Notes under the pieces: model-generated
The model's input: only the letters and a program-made list of their open reading frames with translations
Told to the model about the DNA's origin: nothing
Database searches by the model: none
In this document: piece after piece, positions 9,563-17,290 of the stretch
Numbering within the stretch: the stretch's first letter is position 1
Layout of the letters: every line of letters begins with the position of its first letter
Source of the DNA: Legionella brunensis
Lineage (GTDB): Bacteria > Pseudomonadota > Gammaproteobacteria > Legionellales > Legionellaceae
Reading direction: 5' to 3'
Assembly: GCF_001467025.1 (NCBI RefSeq)
Contig: NZ_LNXV01000003.1
Coordinates: 1-64,000 of the forward strand
Length of the DNA: 64,000 nucleotides
Position numbers and translations under genes: made by a program

Positions 9563-10429
9563 GTGTCCCTCTTTTCACACCAAGGAAGTCCAATCCCGGC
9601 AGAGGCCGGGATTGGACTTCGTGCCGAACATTATCAAGAAATTATAACCACACAACCGCCTATTGGTTGGTTGGAGGTACATAGCGAAAATTATTTCGGC
9701 GAAGGAGGATTGCCCGGATACTATTTAAAGCGGATTCGCGACAATTATTCTTTAAGCCTCCATGGCGTCGGACTTTCCTTAGGCTCAACCGATAATTTAA
9801 ATGTAGAGCATTTGGGAAAGTTAAAAAAATTAATTACTGAGTTTGAACCAGGCCTTGTATCAGAACATCTCTGTTGGTCCTCTATAGGCGGCCATTACCT
9901 GAATGATCTATTGCCAATTCCCTACACTGAGGAAGCATTGCGGCTCATGATAGAACATATAAATCAAGCACAAGAGTTCCTAAATCATCAACTTTTGATT
10001 GAAAATATTTCCACCTATATACAATTTACTCATTCCACCATTCCCGAATACGAATTTATGGGCGAATTGGTGAAGCATACTGGCTGTGGGATTCTGCTTG
10101 ATATCAACAATCTCTATGTGAATAGTGTCAATCATGGCTGGGATGCCGGCGATTATTTGGCAAAGATTGCTCCTCAATCCGTATTGGAAATTCACCTTGC
10201 AGGATTTGTACAGAATGAATTTGAAGGGGGGACTATATTAATAGATAGTCATAATCAGCGAGTGGCAGTGGCTGTCTGGAAGCTTTATCAGCAGGCTGTG
10301 GAGTGCATCGGGCAGAGGCCAACATTAATTGAGTGGGATAAAGATATTCCCGCGCTAGCTATACTTTTAGATGAAGCACAGAAAGCGAATGAAATTTTGG
10401 GGGTCAGGGATGTTATTCTCACTCAATAA
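9563..10429 (+). CDS. bufB: MNIO enzyme (DUF692, BufB-like) modifying the bufferin precursor
   Basis: A 288-residue multinuclear non-heme iron oxidative enzyme on a TIM-barrel fold. Family signatures in order are AGIGLRAEHY, GWLEVHSENYFG, LHGVGLSLGS, SEHLCWS, LIENISTY, LLDINNLYVNSVNHGWDA, EIHLAGF, DSHNQRV and IEWDKDIP. These supply the His/Asp/Glu iron ligands. MNIOs oxidise cysteine in peptide precursors. Translation starts at GTG (9563), 11 bases after the precursor stop, with a weak ribosome site; no ATG fits. A 16-bp perfect hairpin lies within codons 8-20, which may hold enzyme levels below precursor levels. Confidence 0.9.
   Translation: MSLFSHQGSPIPAEAGIGLRAEHYQEIITTQPPIGWLEVHSENYFGEGGLPGYYLKRIRDNYSLSLHGVGLSLGSTDNLNVEHLGKLKKLITEFEPGLVSEHLCWSSIGGHYLNDLLPIPYTEEALRLMIEHINQAQEFLNHQLLIENISTYIQFTHSTIPEYEFMGELVKHTGCGILLDINNLYVNSVNHGWDAGDYLAKIAPQSVLEIHLAGFVQNEFEGGTILIDSHNQRVAVAVWKLYQQAVECIGQRPTLIEWDKDIPALAILLDEAQKANEILGVRDVILTQ
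9585..9620 (+). promoter_or_regulatory. 16-bp perfect hairpin inside the 5' end of bufB
   Basis: GAAGTCCAATCCCGGC (9585-9600), loop AGAG, then the exact reverse complement (9605-9620). It encodes part of the SPIPAEAGIGL segment yet forms an uninterrupted GC-rich stem. It starts 34 bases after the bufA stop. No U-run follows, so it is not a standard terminator. It may stabilise an upstream bufA transcript or limit bufB translation. Confidence 0.75.
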
Positions 10430-11180
10430 ATTGCAGTCCTGTTTTAAAGATGCAATCTTGGATGAGGATACAAGTGACATTTATGCTCTCATCGATGAAA
10501 ATCGCTTAAGTGCTCAGTGTCGATTACAAATTTATCAGAACAATTTTAATGAACTTGTTAAAGAAACGCTTAAAGGCATCTACCCTACTGTACATTCTTT
10601 AGTAGGGGCAGACTTTTTTGGTAGTGTTACTCAACATTACAGCAAAAATTACCCTTCTCACTCAGGGGATTTAGCCCAATTCGGAAAGCAATTTCCAAAC
10701 TTTTTAGCAGATTTTATACCAACGAAAGGGTTAATTTATTTACCAGAGGTTGCCCGTTTGGATTGGGCGTATCATGAAGTATTTCATGCAGCTGAACCCC
10801 CTGTGTTTGCGATAGAAAAATTACAAGCAATCCCGGAAGAACAATACGGCAGAATTAAATTTGCTTTGCACCCAGCGAGTCGTATATTGATGTGTCAATT
10901 CCCAATCTTAAAAATCTGGGAAATTTGTCAGAATGAAAATAATGAGGAATCCGTTAATTTGGATATTGGCGGTGACGATATCCTAGTAATAAGAAGACAA
11001 TTAAAAATTGAATTTGAAAAATTAAGCAAAGGCGAAGCAACGCTATTAACAGCTTTAGGCAAAGGTCTTACTTTTACGCAAGCATGTGTCTTAGCCTTGG
11101 AAGTTGAGCCAGAATATAACATTAATAGTCACTTACAGCATTGTCTATTTAGCGGGATCATCGTAAATTTTACCTTATAA
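10410..11180 (+). CDS. bufC: DUF2063 partner protein (BufC-like)
   Basis: A 256-residue member of the DUF2063 family, the partner that pairs with MNIO enzymes and is thought to present the precursor peptide. The N-terminal signature IYQNNFNELVKETLKGIYP followed by LVGADFFG matches the family pattern of R-x-x-IYxNN and LVGxxFF. WAYHEVFHA lies near residue 125. The ATG at 10410 overlaps the end of bufB by 20 bases and has a GGGGGTCAGGG ribosome-site region, indicating translational coupling. No export signal is seen, so it acts in the cytoplasm with BufB. Confidence 0.88.
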   Translation: MLFSLNKLQSCFKDAILDEDTSDIYALIDENRLSAQCRLQIYQNNFNELVKETLKGIYPTVHSLVGADFFGSVTQHYSKNYPSHSGDLAQFGKQFPNFLADFIPTKGLIYLPEVARLDWAYHEVFHAAEPPVFAIEKLQAIPEEQYGRIKFALHPASRILMCQFPILKIWEICQNENNEESVNLDIGGDDILVIRRQLKIEFEKLSKGEATLLTALGKGLTFTQACVLALEVEPEYNINSHLQHCLFSGIIVNFTL

Positions 11181-11192
11181 AGGGAGTTATTA

Positions 11193-11642
11193 ATGAAAAA
11201 ATTAATTCATTTTTTTGAAAAGAGCATAGAGGCGGTGAATTTTTTATCCCCTCTTGTTGATTTCGGTATTCGTTTATACGTTGGAATGGTATTTTGGCGT
11301 TCGGGCATGGTAAAAATTGCCAATATGGATTCCACAATTTGGCTTTTTGCCAATGAATATCATGTACCTATTTTATCGCCTGAGTTTGCAGCTTATTTGA
11401 GCACATGGACAGAATTAATTTTTTCAGCCCTATTAATCGTTGGATTTTTTGGAAGATTTAGTGCCTTGGTCTTATTTGTCGTAAACTTAATTGCCATGTT
11501 TTCTTATCCTGACTTGCGGGACGCTGGTGTCGAATGGCATGTTGTTTGGGGGCTATTGCTTTTGGTTACGGTGCTTCATGGGCCAGGAAAAATATCGATT
11601 GATCACTTTGTGTGGAAACAAATTAAGAAAAGATTCCCATAA
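11193..11642 (+). CDS. DoxX-family inner-membrane protein of the bufferin operon
   Basis: A 149-residue DoxX/TQO-type membrane protein with four predicted transmembrane helices (about residues 20-40, 65-85, 85-105 and 115-135). The family motif GIRLYVGMVFWRSGMVKI is near the N terminus. It starts 12 bases after bufC with an AAAGGGAG ribosome site. DoxX proteins recur in bufferin-type clusters, including the gold-induced gig genes of Cupriavidus; their molecular role is not established. It closes the four-gene operon. Confidence 0.85.
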   Translation: MKKLIHFFEKSIEAVNFLSPLVDFGIRLYVGMVFWRSGMVKIANMDSTIWLFANEYHVPILSPEFAAYLSTWTELIFSALLIVGFFGRFSALVLFVVNLIAMFSYPDLRDAGVEWHVVWGLLLLVTVLHGPGKISIDHFVWKQIKKRFP

Positions 11643-11679
11643 TAGGCCGTCAGATTAGAGGCTTGTGAGCAAAGAAATA

Positions 11680-11701
11680 CATCCCCGCCAATGCGGGGAT
11701 G
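11680..11701 (-). terminator. GC-rich hairpin between the DoxX gene and zapA
   Basis: CATCCCCGC, loop CAAT, GCGGGGATG: a perfect 9-bp stem between two convergent genes. On the minus strand it is followed by TATTTCTTT, moderately U-rich, so it probably ends zapA transcription and may also stop the bufferin operon. It resembles common intergenic GC-rich repeat palindromes. Confidence 0.6.
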
Positions 11702-11712
11702 ACGTAAATTCT

Positions 11713-12033
11713 TTAGTCGGTTTGTGGGTCTTGATTAAGATTACCGTGTACCACCTGATGAATTTTATTTTCCAAAGAGCTAATAAATTGCGTAACCTGA
11801 AGACGCTGTTGCTCTTGTTGTCTCTGGCAAGCGATGAGTTCATGGCTTACATTCAGTGCTGCAAGTAATAACGTTTGGAATTCATCGAGCTGCTTGAATT
11901 TCTTTTTATTGTGTAATAATTGCTCATTTAACTTTTCAGCTGCCTGCTGGAGATTTTCCATCTCACTGTCAGGACATTTAATCTCATAAGTTTTATTCAT
12001 TAATTTAATTGAGCACGATTTTGAAATAGTCAT
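11713..12033 (-). CDS. zapA: Cell division protein ZapA
   Basis: A 106-residue ZapA, which cross-links FtsZ protofilaments at the division ring. The N-terminal beta part (VSIKLMNKTYEIKCP-like) and ENLQQAAEKLNEQL are followed by a long C-terminal coiled coil. It is divergent from the ygfB-like gene, as in many gammaproteobacteria. Usually zapA is followed directly by ssrS; here 6S RNA is about 4 kb downstream on the same strand, with the bufferin, hemerythrin and phasin genes between. Confidence 0.85.
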   Translation of the reverse strand: MTISKSCSIKLMNKTYEIKCPDSEMENLQQAAEKLNEQLLHNKKKFKQLDEFQTLLLAALNVSHELIACQRQQEQQRLQVTQFISSLENKIHQVVHGNLNQDPQTD

Positions 12034-12081
12034 TTTTCCTAGCCTATGCTGTGTGACAGTGCTTCTTGAATGGTAACAATT

Positions 12082-12110
12082 TTGGCTTGCTCGGGCAAAT
12101 CAGTTATCAT
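12082..12110 (+). promoter_or_regulatory. Putative promoter of the ygfB-pepP-ubiH-visC operon
   Basis: TTGGCT (12082-12087), a 17-base spacer and TATCAT (12105-12110). The predicted start lies some 20 bases before the ATG at 12137. Confidence 0.5.
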
Positions 12111-12136
12111 TAATTATTTGTTACAATGAGTTGATT

Positions 12137-12721
12137 ATGCCTATCGAAACTACTGCTTTACATCTTCCAGCGTATCAAACGTTTATGGATACGATTGCCG
12201 TTCTAGCTTTGCCAATTTCTGGAAGTGAATTGCATGGAGTGATGTGTGGCTATCTTTGCGCCGGTGTGCCTACGGAGGGAGAAGCTTATTTACGAGCTTT
12301 AATGGTAAAAAATAAAAAAGATGATGTAACCCGTGCCGCAGCATTGGCGATGTTTGATGTTTTCTCAATTAGTCAGCAACAGCTGGCGAATTTTGATTTT
12401 GAATTCCAACTTCTGTTACCTGATGAACAAGAATCGTTAGTCGTTCGGGCGCAGGCTTTCAGCGAGTGGTGCGAGGGTTTTACGCAGGGCATGACCATGG
12501 CTGGAGTAAGCTATGAACAATTACAGGAAGAGGAAGCGCAAGAAGCACTGCAACACATTCTTGAATTTGCCCAATTGGATTATGAAACCTTAGAAGTTGA
12601 TGAAGAGGACGAAAAAGCACTAGTTGAAGTAAGTGAATATGCGCGAATGGCTGTTCTTAGGATCTATGGCGATTTATTGGACGATACTAAGCGCGGTAAC
12701 TCTTCGCAAACAGCACATTAA
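12137..12721 (+). CDS. UPF0149 family protein (YgfB-like)
   Basis: A 194-residue UPF0149/YgfB family protein with the family segments GSELHGVMCGYLCAG near residue 30, EWCEGFTQGM near residue 112 and the acidic VSEYARMAVL segment near the end. It is a small helical cytoplasmic protein; in Pseudomonas a YgfB homologue modulates gene expression, but the general function is unsettled. I took ATG 12137 over the TTG two codons upstream. It leads the conserved cluster with pepP, ubiH and visC. Confidence 0.82.
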   Translation: MPIETTALHLPAYQTFMDTIAVLALPISGSELHGVMCGYLCAGVPTEGEAYLRALMVKNKKDDVTRAAALAMFDVFSISQQQLANFDFEFQLLLPDEQESLVVRAQAFSEWCEGFTQGMTMAGVSYEQLQEEEAQEALQHILEFAQLDYETLEVDEEDEKALVEVSEYARMAVLRIYGDLLDDTKRGNSSQTAH

Positions 12722-12776
12722 CAGGCGCTGCATCCAGAGAAGAGGGGCAATCAGCTATAACTGGGAAGGATATGAA

Positions 12777-14084
12777 ATGATTACAAAGCAAGAGTATCAA
12801 TCTAGACGGCGGCAGTTGGCATCTAAATTACCTCAAGGAGCCATCGCTGTTATTCCAGCTGCCCAGGAAGTGCTACGTAATGGTGATGCTCATTATCGGT
12901 TTCGTCAGGATAGTGATTTTTACTACCTAACTGGTTTTAATGAACCTGATGCATTGTTAGTTATTGTGGCGGGTGACAAGGATGAAAGCTATTTATTCAA
13001 CCGTCCTCGCAATCCTTCTCAAGAACAGTGGACCGGGAAACGTTTAGGCCAAGAGCAGGCTTGCAATGTTTTAGGTGTCAGTGGCGCCTATTCCATTGAG
13101 GAGTTAGATGCGCAGTTGCCTGAAATGTTAAAAGGTAAGACACTAATTTATTATGCAATTGGACGTTATCCTTTTTATGAGAAGCGAATTTTGCAAGCAT
13201 TGCAAACCATTAAAGGGCAAATAAGGCGTGGAATCAAAGCTCCAGAAGGCTTGTATGATCTGGAATCTATTCTTAGTGAGCAGCGTTTATTTAAAAGTGA
13301 AGCAGAGATTGCTTTAATGCGTAAAGCGGCAGAGATTTCTGTCGCTGCACATGAACGAGCCATGAAATTTTGCCGCCAAGCTGAAAACGAATATGAGTTA
13401 GAGGCCGAGCTTCTTCACCAGTTTGTACAAGGGGGCTGTCGTAGCGTTGCCTATGAATCTATTGTTGGCAGTGGTGTCAACACTTGTATTTTACATTATA
13501 CAGACAACAATCAAGCCTTACGCGATGGTGATCTAATTTTAATCGATGCGGGTGGGGAATATCAGAATTATGCTGCGGATATTACGAGAACTTTTCCTGT
13601 GAATGGATATTTTTCACAGGAGCAAAGGGCTATTTATGAGTTGGTTCTCAAAGCACAAAAAGCAGGAATTGCGACGATTAAGCCAGGGGTAGCTTGGAAT
13701 GAAATTCAGCAAGTGATCGTTCGTATATTGACCGAGGGGTTATGTGAACTTGGTTTGTTAGTAGGTGATGTTAATACGCTTATTGAAAAAGAAGCCTACA
13801 AGCCTTTTTATATGCATAATTCTGGGCATTGGCTTGGTCTTGATGTCCATGATGCTGGGCGCTACAAGATTAATGGCGAATGGCGCTTACTTGAGCCGGG
13901 AATGGTTCTAACTGTGGAGCCTGGCTTATATATTACTCCAGAAATAGGAGGAGTGGATAAGCGTTGGTGGAATATAGGGGTTCGCATAGAGGATGATATT
14001 TTAGTCACCAAAGAAGGGCATGAAAATCTCACCGGTGCGTTACCCGTAGAAATAGCAGAAATTGAGGCGTTGATGCGTGGCTGA
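12777..14084 (+). CDS. pepP: Xaa-Pro aminopeptidase P
   Basis: A 435-residue aminopeptidase P, which removes N-terminal residues preceding proline using a dimanganese centre. The creatinase-like N-terminal domain (YRFRQDSDFYYLTGF) leads into the pita-bread fold. Metal ligands are visible: Asp in LILIDAGGEY and ADITRTFP, His in MHNSGHWLGLDVHD, Glu in MVLTVEPGLYI and the last Glu in VRIEDD. The start ATG 12777 follows an AAGGAT site. Its stop overlaps the GTG of ubiH, so the two are translationally coupled. Confidence 0.92.
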   Translation: MITKQEYQSRRRQLASKLPQGAIAVIPAAQEVLRNGDAHYRFRQDSDFYYLTGFNEPDALLVIVAGDKDESYLFNRPRNPSQEQWTGKRLGQEQACNVLGVSGAYSIEELDAQLPEMLKGKTLIYYAIGRYPFYEKRILQALQTIKGQIRRGIKAPEGLYDLESILSEQRLFKSEAEIALMRKAAEISVAAHERAMKFCRQAENEYELEAELLHQFVQGGCRSVAYESIVGSGVNTCILHYTDNNQALRDGDLILIDAGGEYQNYAADITRTFPVNGYFSQEQRAIYELVLKAQKAGIATIKPGVAWNEIQQVIVRILTEGLCELGLLVGDVNTLIEKEAYKPFYMHNSGHWLGLDVHDAGRYKINGEWRLLEPGMVLTVEPGLYITPEIGGVDKRWWNIGVRIEDDILVTKEGHENLTGALPVEIAEIEALMRG

Positions 14085-15279
14085 TAAACAGGTAGATATA
14101 CTTATTGTGGGAGGCGGTCTTACTGGTGCAGCATTAATGCTTGCTCTAGCAGACAAAGGTTATACGTCCTTGCTAATTGATGCTAACAAGCTCAGTGATA
14201 AAAGTCATGCTGATTTTGATGCACGCAGCTTGGCCTTATCGCCTGCAAGTGTGCGGATTTTAGAAATGCTTAATCTGTGGCCCTTACTACAGTGTGATGC
14301 TACTGCGATTAATACTATTCATGTTTCGGATCAACATCGTTTCGGTACTACCCGTTTATCAGGACAATCTGATAAACCATTAGGGTATGTGGTTGAAATG
14401 CAATACATTAATCAAGCGCTTCAACACCTATTGCCTTCTCATAATGTTTTAGCACCAGCCCAATTACAATTGTTGGATCCACAAAAAGGGTTGGCAAAGG
14501 TTAGCACCTCAAGCGGCGAACTTAACATCCAGGCCCGTTTAATTGTGGCGGCAGATGGCACTGACTCTGCGGTACGTCGTTTACTAAATCTTTCTGCCAT
14601 ACAAAAGGATTATGGGCAACAAGCGATTGTTGCTAATATTGGTTTGGCTCGCTCACATCGTCATTGTGCCTATGAGCGTTTTACCGCTTCAGGTCCATTG
14701 GCGCTGTTACCGATGACGGATAATCGTGCCTCTTTAGTCTGGGCCCTCAAACCTGAAGAAGCCAAACATTTGTTTAATGTGAGTGAAAAAGAATTTTTAA
14801 ATGCCTTGCAACGAGCGTTTGGCTATCGTTTGGGGCGTCTGGTGCGTGTAGGAAAACGTGCTATTTTTCCGTTACGCCAAGTAGTTATGACTACGCAGAC
14901 GGCATGGCCTGTTGTTTTTGTAGGCAACGCTGCTCACACATTGCATCCGGTTGCAGGCCAAGGTTTCAATTTAGGATTACGGGATGTTGCTACTTTGGCG
15001 CAGTGCATCGTTCAAAAAGGACTTAATCAAACCATGTTACAGCAATATGAAGAAATGCGCAGACATGATCAACGCAGTATGGTCAGTTTAACTGATGGCC
15101 TGGTTAAAATTTTCACTAGTCGATTACCAGGTTTCTCTTTGGTGCGCAATGTAGGGCTTGTTGCAGTGGATAATTTGCCTTTACTAAAAAACAGTTTGGC
15201 TTATTATGCTCGGGGCTTTGCAGGGGTTACACCTGATTTGGTGTGTGGCATTGCGCTAGATTCCAAGGAAGTAACATGA
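14077..15279 (+). CDS. ubiH: 2-octaprenyl-6-methoxyphenol hydroxylase UbiH
   Basis: A 400-residue class A FAD monooxygenase of the UbiH/UbiI/UbiF/COQ6 family, hydroxylating the ring during ubiquinone synthesis. Marks are the N-terminal dinucleotide fold ILIVGGGLTGAAL, the middle VAADGTDSAVR (DG motif) and the C-terminal FAD motif GNAAHTLHPVAGQGFNLGLRD. The start is GTG at 14077, overlapping pepP by 8 bases; the next gene starts in an ATGA overlap. The order pepP-ubiH-visC matches E. coli, supporting the UbiH call over its paralogues. Confidence 0.88.
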   Translation: MADKQVDILIVGGGLTGAALMLALADKGYTSLLIDANKLSDKSHADFDARSLALSPASVRILEMLNLWPLLQCDATAINTIHVSDQHRFGTTRLSGQSDKPLGYVVEMQYINQALQHLLPSHNVLAPAQLQLLDPQKGLAKVSTSSGELNIQARLIVAADGTDSAVRRLLNLSAIQKDYGQQAIVANIGLARSHRHCAYERFTASGPLALLPMTDNRASLVWALKPEEAKHLFNVSEKEFLNALQRAFGYRLGRLVRVGKRAIFPLRQVVMTTQTAWPVVFVGNAAHTLHPVAGQGFNLGLRDVATLAQCIVQKGLNQTMLQQYEEMRRHDQRSMVSLTDGLVKIFTSRLPGFSLVRNVGLVAVDNLPLLKNSLAYYARGFAGVTPDLVCGIALDSKEVT

Positions 15280-16448
15280 AAAAGACATTTGATATTTTAA
15301 TTGTGGGTGGTGGGGTTGTTGGTTTGACAGCAGCCTTAGCCATGGCTCAACGCGACTTTAGGGTGGCTGTTATTGATGCAACTTCCTTGACGGTGGGGAC
15401 AACAGAATTTGATCCTCGAGTCTATGCCATCAATCTTGCCTCCCAGGATTTACTTACGCAACTGGGAATGTGGCAAGCGCTGGATAAAAGGCGCCTATCT
15501 CCTTATAAACAAATGCATGTTTGGGATGCTGCAAACAAAGCGGTCATCGATTTTGACGCCCGATTGGTTATCGCAAAAGAGCTTGGTCATATTGTAGAAG
15601 AGTCAATTCTCAAAGATGCACTGTTAAAAAAAATCAGAGAACAATCTGCAATAACCCTTTTCCCTTTGAACAAGATAACAATCATTGAGCAAGAAAAAGA
15701 AACCATTACGATAGCCAATGAAACAAAGAAATGGAAAGGAAGATTGCTTATGATTGCCGATGGGGCTAACTCCCCCTGTCGGCAATTACTGCATGTATCT
15801 CTTGCCAGCTGGTCTTATCATCAGGAGGCCATTGTTGCTCTAGTAAACACAGAAAAATCGCATGAACAAACAGCCTATCAAGTGTTTAATAAAGATGGCC
15901 CATTGGCTTTTTTACCCCTTATCGAAGAGCGACTTTGTTCCATCGTTTGGTCAACGACACCCGCCCGTGCAAAGCGATTAATGGCACTTTCAGAGGAAGA
16001 TTTCAATCAAGAGTTAACAACAGCCTTTGCAGAAAAATTAGGTAAGGTTAGGTTAAGTGGTAAGCGCTATTGCTTTCCTTTAACCATGCGCCATGTTAAG
16101 CAATATACAGGCAAAAACTGGCTATTACTGGGCGATGCTGCGCACACTATTCATCCTTTAGCAGGTTTAGGCCTTAATGTGGGGTTAGCCGATATAAACA
16201 GTTGGTTAGATTGTCTGGACAAGACAGACAATCATTTAAATAAAAGGGCTTTCGATGCCTATCAACGACAGAGAAAAGCTGCGGTATGGCAAATTATTGC
16301 CTTAATGGAGGGATTAAAGACTTTATTTGCTAATCCTTTAATGCCGATAGTAACTCTTCGCGGATTTGGTATACAACTTTGCAATCGGTTTGTACCCTTA
16401 AAGAAATTATTTATAAGGCATGCTGCGGGCAAAACGATAGAGACTTAA
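15276..16448 (+). CDS. UbiI/UbiF (VisC)-type FAD-dependent ubiquinone hydroxylase
   Basis: A 390-residue paralogue of UbiH with the same three FAD motifs: ILIVGGGVVGLTAAL, IADGANSPCR and LLGDAAHTIHPLAGLGLNVGL. It probably hydroxylates C5 or another ring position in ubiquinone synthesis. The ATG at 15276 lies in an ATGA overlap with the ubiH stop. Position after ubiH favours VisC/UbiI, but which ring carbon it acts on cannot be told from sequence. Confidence 0.83.
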   Translation: MKKTFDILIVGGGVVGLTAALAMAQRDFRVAVIDATSLTVGTTEFDPRVYAINLASQDLLTQLGMWQALDKRRLSPYKQMHVWDAANKAVIDFDARLVIAKELGHIVEESILKDALLKKIREQSAITLFPLNKITIIEQEKETITIANETKKWKGRLLMIADGANSPCRQLLHVSLASWSYHQEAIVALVNTEKSHEQTAYQVFNKDGPLAFLPLIEERLCSIVWSTTPARAKRLMALSEEDFNQELTTAFAEKLGKVRLSGKRYCFPLTMRHVKQYTGKNWLLLGDAAHTIHPLAGLGLNVGLADINSWLDCLDKTDNHLNKRAFDAYQRQRKAAVWQIIALMEGLKTLFANPLMPIVTLRGFGIQLCNRFVPLKKLFIRHAAGKTIET

Positions 16449-16536
16449 TCGCAGAAAGCGAATAGATAAATTTTGTTAAAAAAGATATAACCATTTGTTG
16501 TCAAGATTTTCGTGTTAATTTAACCAGGATGTAACA

Positions 16537-17280
16537 ATGAGCAAAATGAAATTGCAAATAGCTGCCCTGTGCTTTTTTTCGTCGTCTGTTTTAGCAGGTA
16601 CTATGGGTTTGGAAGAGAACACGATATGGCCCTTGGTGTTTACCTTAAGTGGGGGCCCCGCTTGGATTACCGGTCAAAATGATCAAACAATCACAGTGGA
16701 ACCTGATGTTGTCAAGACTTACACTGCAGATAGTGATGATGAAACTGTAGGGATCGCAGAATTATTTATTGGCTGGAATACGGCTTCCAGTTCTAGCATT
16801 CAGGGACAATTGGGTTTGGCTGTCGTTGGCACCTCACAAGCAACCTTAAATGGTAGTATTTGGGAAGATGCGGACCCTAATTTTGATAATTATTATTACA
16901 GTTATAAAGTGCGACATTTTCATGTTGCGGCCAAAGCAAAGTTGCTAGGCAATTTGGGTTATAGTTTCATGCCTTATCTTAGTGGCAGTTTGGGTTATGG
17001 TTATAATCGCGCTACAAATTTCTCCATTACGCCTAAAATCTTTCAAGAAGTACCTGCGCCTGCATTTACTGATGCCAATACTTCCTCCTTTACCTACACT
17101 GCAGGTGCCGGAATAGAGTGGGCATTTTCTTCCAATTGGCGAGTGGGAATAGGCTATGAATTTGCTGATTGGGGAAAAGTTGAATTCGGGTTAGCCCCAG
17201 GTCAAATTCCTGGCTCCAGTTACGGGCTTAATCATCTTTACAGCCAGCAATTTCAGTTAAGTTTAAGTTATTTTTCTTAG
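16537..17280 (+). CDS. Outer-membrane beta-barrel protein
   Basis: A 247-residue exported protein with a signal peptide (residues 1-20, ending VLAG). Alternating aromatic and polar strands end in QFQLSLSYFS, the terminal-aromatic signature read by the BAM complex. The compact barrel resembles the OmpA/Opa-like surface-antigen family that is expanded in Legionella. It has its own ribosome site (CCAGGATG region) and is followed after 10 bases by the DUF1566 protein, so the two may be co-expressed. Specific function is unknown. Confidence 0.75.
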   Translation: MSKMKLQIAALCFFSSSVLAGTMGLEENTIWPLVFTLSGGPAWITGQNDQTITVEPDVVKTYTADSDDETVGIAELFIGWNTASSSSIQGQLGLAVVGTSQATLNGSIWEDADPNFDNYYYSYKVRHFHVAAKAKLLGNLGYSFMPYLSGSLGYGYNRATNFSITPKIFQEVPAPAFTDANTSSFTYTAGAGIEWAFSSNWRVGIGYEFADWGKVEFGLAPGQIPGSSYGLNHLYSQQFQLSLSYFS

Positions 17281-17290
17281 GATAAATTTT

